Source: a candidate division WWE3 bacterium RIFOXYD1_FULL_39_9 (lineage in GTDB: Bacteria; Patescibacteriota; WWE3; UBA101185; UBA10185). From it: a stretch of DNA of 27,755 bases. Under the pieces are notes generated by a model that was not told the DNA's origin, ran no database searches, and saw only the letters and a program-made list of their open reading frames with translations. The translations under genes and the position numbers were made by a program. The stretch's first letter is position 1; each line of letters starts with the position of its first letter. Positions 24,701-27,755 of the stretch are shown piece after piece. Location of the stretch: positions 1-27,755 of the forward strand of contig MEWG01000039.1 in assembly GCA_001773295.1 (NCBI GenBank), in the 5' to 3' direction.

Positions 24701-25523
24701 AGTGGCCTGACATCGTCATTCTGTCAATTCTTGTTGCAGATTTTTCAGGAATGCGTCTCATCACTAACCCCCCATGTGCAGGATCGTATACCATTGCATC
24801 CACCCTTCTCACATGTCCGCTTGCATCTCTTTCCAAATGAAAGTCGTAAAACTGGCGTTGTGCTTTAGGCCCTTCGTCAACATCGTATCCCATGACACCC
24901 AAACCCCTTAAAGCCATGGGGTTACGTCCGGTTGTTGATTCTATCGGCCCTGCACCGGCAGGCCTGTTTATTCTTTCTGTGATCGCTTGAGCTGCCTCAA
25001 GTTCGCCTGCATACATGGTGTAGTTTGGTTTGTCGCTTAGGATTTGACTCCAAAGGTCTCTTCTAAACCTGCTATCCATGTCTTTCCATGAAAAAGCTTC
25101 GCTTTTCCATTGGTTCAGGGTTTTCATTGCCTGTTTGCCGGGGTCATTTATCCAATCCATGGGATTAAGGCTGACACCTACATTGAATGCGCCGGGTATT
25201 GCTTCAGCGTCAAAGTCGTCCAACTCCTCCACATTTACATTGTTTGCTTCCATGTAAACCTGAAGGCTTCTTTTAAAATCGTCGACCGCGCGTTCATAAA
25301 CCCACTTAGGCATTCCTGAAGTCATCAAATCTACATTTCCTTGAACCAGATTTATTTGTTGGAGTACGTCGTCAAAGTTATAAGGCAGTGGCCCTACGTT
25401 AGGAGGAATAAATCCTTTTCTAGGCGTAGGTTGACCGGGAAAATATCCCGGAAAAAAATTTGAAGGCGGTATGCCATCTTTGGGATTTGGAACATACCCC
25501 GGATAAAAAGGATTGTCGGCCAT
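21789..25523 (-). CDS. giant 1244-aa membrane protein with extracytoplasmic HExxH domain
   Basis: I know no family for the whole protein. The N-terminus is Pro/Gly/aromatic-rich with a near repeat (FYPGYVPNP, FFPGYFPGQP). Residues about 50-880 are long, charged and mostly helical, with no export signal, so probably cytoplasmic. Hydrophobic segments at about 906-929 and 980-1001 precede an outer domain (about 1002-1244) with eight cysteines. That domain contains FAHESGHVWYHR (H1152, E1153, H1156), a zinc-metallopeptidase motif, and a downstream NNEDYAE that could supply the third ligand (E1198 or E1202), as in gluzincin-like enzymes. Location between VirB2- and VirB6-like genes suggests a component or effector of the same machine. 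It is co-transcribed with the 210-aa gene. A near-leaderless start is likely: TATTAT lies 13 bases before the ATG. Metallopeptidase activity is predicted only from the motif. Confidence 0.82.
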   Translation of the reverse strand: MADNPFYPGYVPNPKDGIPPSNFFPGYFPGQPTPRKGFIPPNVGPLPYNFDDVLQQINLVQGNVDLMTSGMPKWVYERAVDDFKRSLQVYMEANNVNVEELDDFDAEAIPGAFNVGVSLNPMDWINDPGKQAMKTLNQWKSEAFSWKDMDSRFRRDLWSQILSDKPNYTMYAGELEAAQAITERINRPAGAGPIESTTGRNPMALRGLGVMGYDVDEGPKAQRQFYDFHLERDASGHVRRVDAMVYDPAHGGLVMRRIPEKSATRIDRMTMSGHYDVYEKLANSVIEFETSSGYAPSRQGSYATVLRNTVHAIDADLSQKKFKRIIESDAERKKAFDIFKSQADVLGDMEILEKRYKAVSKAVSKEYLIKKDSIDWGGMASWRRAVQESIDGIENNYGVGGIVEAVDRKEAERMRAFLDPYKQHLEKVMNSELMSVIGENTRLDGLKKGLENDLKYRRITQAEFDTRIAPINSGIADLEQTVRANRGRYLREATSLGMGPFNGRGYLYKDSYTQVYERRLLEEVVAVDFARPRSKGKNKRIGDVVAEVPGNYAGRAIGIISRLEYEYQVMQIEEFFDAVESGKFLERYIWNKAKGYINSATPSYWVKKGLDKVHSLGLKTGDDDDFEKTMLGKLSGLGTIAGMHKSVSKERLETIKSIHELKISRSNPTNTAADIAAIDQSIADARTRFAALQRTSEATNMAAPGNLWGNWFKVKFEGGRANRRGEVDAFTAGVRISARLYGGGHFAGIKGLSEIRAMVRSGEWTPEALAFFIKNVGPDGLSDPSFLRRLLLLNKRRAIILPPGMDQAEFASQVMELREWVLKHRHRISTNVDMDSDAFWLSFVDMMANKMRDPDFNLIGITKRYAGLFEKVWNKLNEFQTMVFVKFGKILAPVSYVKTFIAEKIADLIPKLLALLGGAASGGTLAILLEKIGRILRPIIRFLVKKSLDFVQNFVGGLIHGDFGKALAELDKQVQALIKALLIFSSVPIIITVALSTMFFGASTTTISPIDPTRSAGEVDYFGAGLGNFTGNPTDMIGPGSPAANEGCFVFENNDEILTCNGTNYQLLDWPNPPLSTFQAAARAIMGTGYGNRLCASNTSIRVFWAESPVGQFGCTSSGCWWGETCGANSFVLNNAIPTTISNHYSTYLFAHESGHVWYHRYGEAFETVPGAITFSTALSEGKNPTYPGGCGTQSNNEDYAETIGNYFWVNVADCPNIPGSSYTEYWSQFPRHWQYIQEVLFRP

Positions 25524-25541
25524 ATGCTAGTATTCTATAAT
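25513..25541 (+). promoter_or_regulatory. possible distal promoter of the VirB6-like gene
   Basis: TTGTCG, 17 bases, then a perfect TATAAT (25536-25541) on the plus strand, partly inside the start of the opposing gene. The start point would be about 100 bases upstream of the VirB6-like ATG. The -35 matches four of six positions. Confidence 0.4.
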
Positions 25542-25571
25542 ACATTTAACCTGCTAGGAAGCAGTTAGCCC

Positions 25572-25602
25572 TGATTAATTAGCGCCAATCGTTGATTAAT
25601 TA
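25572..25602 (+). repeat. 10-bp direct repeat, 21 bp apart
   Basis: TGATTAATTA occurs at 25572-25581 and again at 25593-25602, start to start 21 bases, i.e. two helical turns on the same DNA face. The second copy overlaps the -35 of the proximal promoter. This has the form of a pair of binding sites for a regulator of the divergent genes. Confidence 0.45.
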
Positions 25603-25620
25603 TTAGTTAGTATATATACT
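25592..25620 (+). promoter_or_regulatory. proximal promoter of the VirB6-like gene
   Basis: TTGATT (25592-25597), a 17-base spacer, then TATACT (25615-25620). The start point would be near 25627, giving a leader of about 22 bases to the ATG at 25649 and arguing against the GTG at 25625 as start codon. Confidence 0.65.
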
Positions 25621-25648
25621 TTGAGTGTATTGCTTTAGAATTCTTTAT

Positions 25649-26989
25649 ATGACACTGCGCAAACTAACACTAAAGTCACTTTATGTTTTTGCCCTTTTTG
25701 CAGTGGTGCTTGTAACAGCACCTATCTCTCATGCCCAAGTATGCAATCCCCCTCAAGGCTGGTTCGGAAAAATTCAAGATTCATACGATAGAAATATAAG
25801 GGAAACGTCCGTCAACCACCTGACATCTGCAGTTGTTGACTGGTTGTGGACTTTAGCGACAGGGACCGAGATGTCAGAGTATATGGGTTGCTCGACCTAT
25901 ACAGCCCAGTACTTCCCAAGTATAAGAGCCGAGGTAGATTCTTGGGGATGCGACGCTACGCCGGATCAGACTTGCTCGGATATTATAAATCAGTACGTGT
26001 TTGATACCCCAGAAGGCAAGGCTAAGTTCGCAGAAGGTAAAGTATCCGGAAGTGTTCTTGGTTTAGCCTACTATGTAGATAATAATCTAAAATACGAGCC
26101 TGTTCCGGTGAATACGGCGTTTTTCTTTAAAGACTATGCAAGGCGACTGCCTATCGTTGGCGAGAGAGTCCTTGCCGCAGATACAGTGGATTATCAGCAC
26201 ACCTTTATTAATGCGGTATTGGAAATATGGAAAATTACGCGAAACGTAGCCTATGCGCTAATGGCAATAATCATGCTTTATGTCGGTATTACGATCATAA
26301 CCAGAAGAAGAATTAATCAGCAAGTGGTTGTAAATGTCCAGTACGCTCTTCCAAAAATTGTTATTGCGCTGGTCTTAATCGCGTTTAGCTACCCTATAGG
26401 CGCATTTATTACCAGCTTAACTTGGTCACTTTATTACAGTATGGGAGGTATAATCTCCACGCTTTCCACTGCAACCGGAGGTGGAGATTACACAGTTCAG
26501 CTAGGAGCAGGAGTCGGCGGTATTGCAGTATTGGTAATCGGCTTCATTTTAGTTAGCAGTGGTTCAGGTTTGGCGGTTGGAATTATTGTTGCTCTCGCCG
26601 CAGTCATATTGTTTGGCTTGTATCTTTTTGCACTATTTAAAGCACTATTCATTTATATGAAAATGATCACGTCAATTGTGGTATCGCCTATCAGGTTCGC
26701 TGTTTCTGCTATACCCGGAAATGACAATCAGATAGTGACTTGGTTTAAACAAATGGTTGCATGGAGTTTGGGCATAATTTCGATTACTGCAATTATCAAC
26801 CTTATCCACATGTTTGGAACGATAATCATATTCAACGGAATTGGGTCCGGTGGTTACTTCCAAGGCTTATCCGGGTATCTTTACGCAGTATTTGGCGTGT
26901 TGTTCCTCTTTATCTTTGGGTACGGTTACGCTATTAAAGCTCCTGACATGATCTACAACTCGATCATGGGTGAAAAGAAGGGTAGATAA
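25649..26989 (+). CDS. VirB6/TrbL-like polytopic secretion channel protein
   Basis: A 446-aa protein with a signal peptide (residues about 1-29, cut near SHA-QVC), an outer segment of about 150 residues with several cysteines (CNPP, GCSTY, GCDATPDQTC), then at least six membrane helices. They include NVAYALMAIIMLYVGITII, YALPKIVIALVLIAFSYPIG, AVLVIGFILVSSG, a long hydrophobic block around FGLYLFALFKALFIYM, and a last helix near VLFLFIFGYGYAI. The motif W(K)ITRNVAYALMAIIMLYVG before the first helices is typical of the TrbL/VirB6-like proteins seen in CPR pilus loci. VirB6 is the polytopic inner-membrane component of type IV secretion channels. It is divergent to the 1244-aa gene and ends about 100 bases before the opposing lysozyme-like gene; that gap shows no clear terminator. 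Confidence 0.8.
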   Translation: MTLRKLTLKSLYVFALFAVVLVTAPISHAQVCNPPQGWFGKIQDSYDRNIRETSVNHLTSAVVDWLWTLATGTEMSEYMGCSTYTAQYFPSIRAEVDSWGCDATPDQTCSDIINQYVFDTPEGKAKFAEGKVSGSVLGLAYYVDNNLKYEPVPVNTAFFFKDYARRLPIVGERVLAADTVDYQHTFINAVLEIWKITRNVAYALMAIIMLYVGITIITRRRINQQVVVNVQYALPKIVIALVLIAFSYPIGAFITSLTWSLYYSMGGIISTLSTATGGGDYTVQLGAGVGGIAVLVIGFILVSSGSGLAVGIIVALAAVILFGLYLFALFKALFIYMKMITSIVVSPIRFAVSAIPGNDNQIVTWFKQMVAWSLGIISITAIINLIHMFGTIIIFNGIGSGGYFQGLSGYLYAVFGVLFLFIFGYGYAIKAPDMIYNSIMGEKKGR

Positions 26990-27090
26990 ATTATTCCATT
27001 AAACATCTGAATAGTTAGGATTAAGCGCAGTCGACTAGGTTTTATACAATGCGGTTGAAAGTATGTTGACGGTGTAAAGTAATCTGTGAA

Positions 27091-27755
27091 CTACGGTGTG
27101 CCTCGGCAGGTGTTATATATCTGAGTTAGTAATGCTATTCCACCCGGAGTTGCAGATCTGCCGGTGTAGCTTTGTAGTGCTGCGCCAATGTTAAAACTGT
27201 CGCAGGTTCCGCCCACTCTCATGTGCATTGCTACCGCATACGAAGCATCAAGGAAGTTACATCTGCTTGCAGAACGGCACCTGCCCGGCGATATTTCGTT
27301 GAGCGCGGTGCACAATTCATCTGCCAAAAACGAATCGAATGTAATCTGAAGGAACTGATACGGACCTTGAGCTGACCATACCATGTCAACACAGGTAATA
27401 GGACCTCCTACATCCATTCTTCCGTAATACGGCAGACTCCAGCCCCTCACCACTACATCATCTGCCCAAAGAGAGTGATATTGCGGTAAAAAGCCCCCTT
27501 CATTAACTAGAATGGCTATTAAAGCCGCCGCAGGTATATTAAACCTAGTAGCTGCATTATTTATTACTGTTCTGAAAGTAGGTGAAAGTTGATCCGGAAC
27601 AGCACCGTATGCGGCACCGCACGCGGAGAGTAAATCCGAGCTGATTGTGCAGTTGTTGCTCACGTCGCTTAGATCAGCTTCTACCGGTGTTGGTTCGTTA
27701 TCAATTGTGCATCTCCACCCCATTTGGTAAACATCTATTTTACCGTCCGGGGGAA
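27091..27755 (-). CDS. lysozyme-like (VirB1-type) secreted protein, N-terminus beyond the window
   Basis: The frame is open to the right edge: codons upstream of the ATG at 27723 read PPDGKIDVYQ without a stop and look like real protein, so this is the C-terminal part of a longer gene, not a complete 210-aa one. Numbering from that ATG, residues about 48-78 form a helix ending in a candidate catalytic Glu (AALIAILVNEGGF, E75). A later AQGPYQFLQITFDSF (118-132) matches the G-x-x-Q signature of lysozyme-like transglycosylases. The final helices (ASYAVAMHM, then SYTGR) also fit this fold. Ten or so cysteines suggest disulfides outside the cell. VirB1-type enzymes open the wall for assembly of type IV secretion channels; neighbours with VirB2- and VirB6-like traits support that reading. 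Exact family unproven. Confidence 0.8.
   Translation of the reverse strand, partial: PPDGKIDVYQMGWRCTIDNEPTPVEADLSDVSNNCTISSDLLSACGAAYGAVPDQLSPTFRTVINNAATRFNIPAAALIAILVNEGGFLPQYHSLWADDVVVRGWSLPYYGRMDVGGPITCVDMVWSAQGPYQFLQITFDSFLADELCTALNEISPGRCRSASRCNFLDASYAVAMHMRVGGTCDSFNIGAALQSYTGRSATPGGIALLTQIYNTCRGTP

Noticed and set aside
26990..27090. Terminator between the VirB6-like and lysozyme-like genes
   Set aside because: Searched the convergent gap and found no stem with a T tract in either direction.
1..27755. CRISPR arrays, insertion sequences, integrase or attachment sites
   Set aside because: No regularly spaced repeats, transposase or integrase motifs, terminal inverted repeats or tRNA genes were found by eye on either strand.

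Overview
The window looks like part of a Candidate Phyla Radiation (Patescibacteria) genome, most like a Microgenomates or Katanobacteria-type lineage. This is inferred from family content and gene style, not from a marker phylogeny. The signs are: an AT-leaning genome with small, tightly packed genes; many membrane or secreted proteins of unknown function; a bL25 gene behind a small zinc-ribbon gene; a degenerate PP2C-like/beta-propeller protein; VirB2/TrbC-like pilins beside a VirB6/TrbL-like protein; and a SpoIID/LytB protein. TGA is used as a stop codon at several gene ends, so the code is standard (table 11), not the recoded table of Gracilibacteria/SR1. Several promoters lie so close to the start codon that the mRNAs should be nearly leaderless.

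Layout. (1) 1-5222, plus strand: a P-loop ATPase cut by the window edge, a peptidoglycan hydrolase with a transglycosylase-like domain plus an M23 peptidase domain, a multi-pass membrane protein, and a divergent Rho-family ATPase. Hairpin terminators separate the last three. (2) 5223-9540, minus strand: after a bidirectional terminator come an easily missed 48-aa zinc-ribbon gene (5376-5522) with its own promoter; bL25 and a zinc-ribbon protein as an operon with a structured-looking leader; and a three-gene membrane operon (bPH2/YdbS-like protein, 79-aa membrane protein, pseudo-phosphatase/propeller protein). (3) 9597-16017: three adjacent plus-strand polytopic GT-C-like proteins, two of them clear paralogues, meeting a fourth, differently built one on the minus strand with overlapping 3' ends. 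(4) 16100-17962, minus strand: an exported coiled-coil + SpoIID/LytB protein. (5) 18045-27755: a type IV secretion/pilus-like surface locus. It holds a cysteine-rich exported protein ending in a pilin-like membrane domain, three small VirB2/TrbC-like proteins, a membrane-anchored protein, a 1244-aa protein with an extracytoplasmic HExxH domain, a VirB6/TrbL-like channel protein, and a lysozyme-like (VirB1-type) protein running off the right edge.

How the genes may work together (inference): regions 4 and 5 contain pilin subunits, a polytopic channel component, wall-opening enzymes and two large secreted proteins, as expected for an envelope-spanning conjugation, uptake or attachment machine. 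The ATPase and bifunctional wall hydrolase at the left edge could belong to a similar machine. No VirB4, VirD4, relaxase or integrase is visible, so DNA transfer cannot be claimed. The least ordinary items are the cysteine-rich pilin fusion, the giant HExxH protein, the Rho paralogue without a recognisable cold-shock RNA-binding motif, the 48-aa zinc-ribbon gene with a palindrome over its promoter, and the structured leader ahead of the zinc-ribbon/bL25 operon. No tRNA, rRNA, CRISPR array or insertion sequence was seen.
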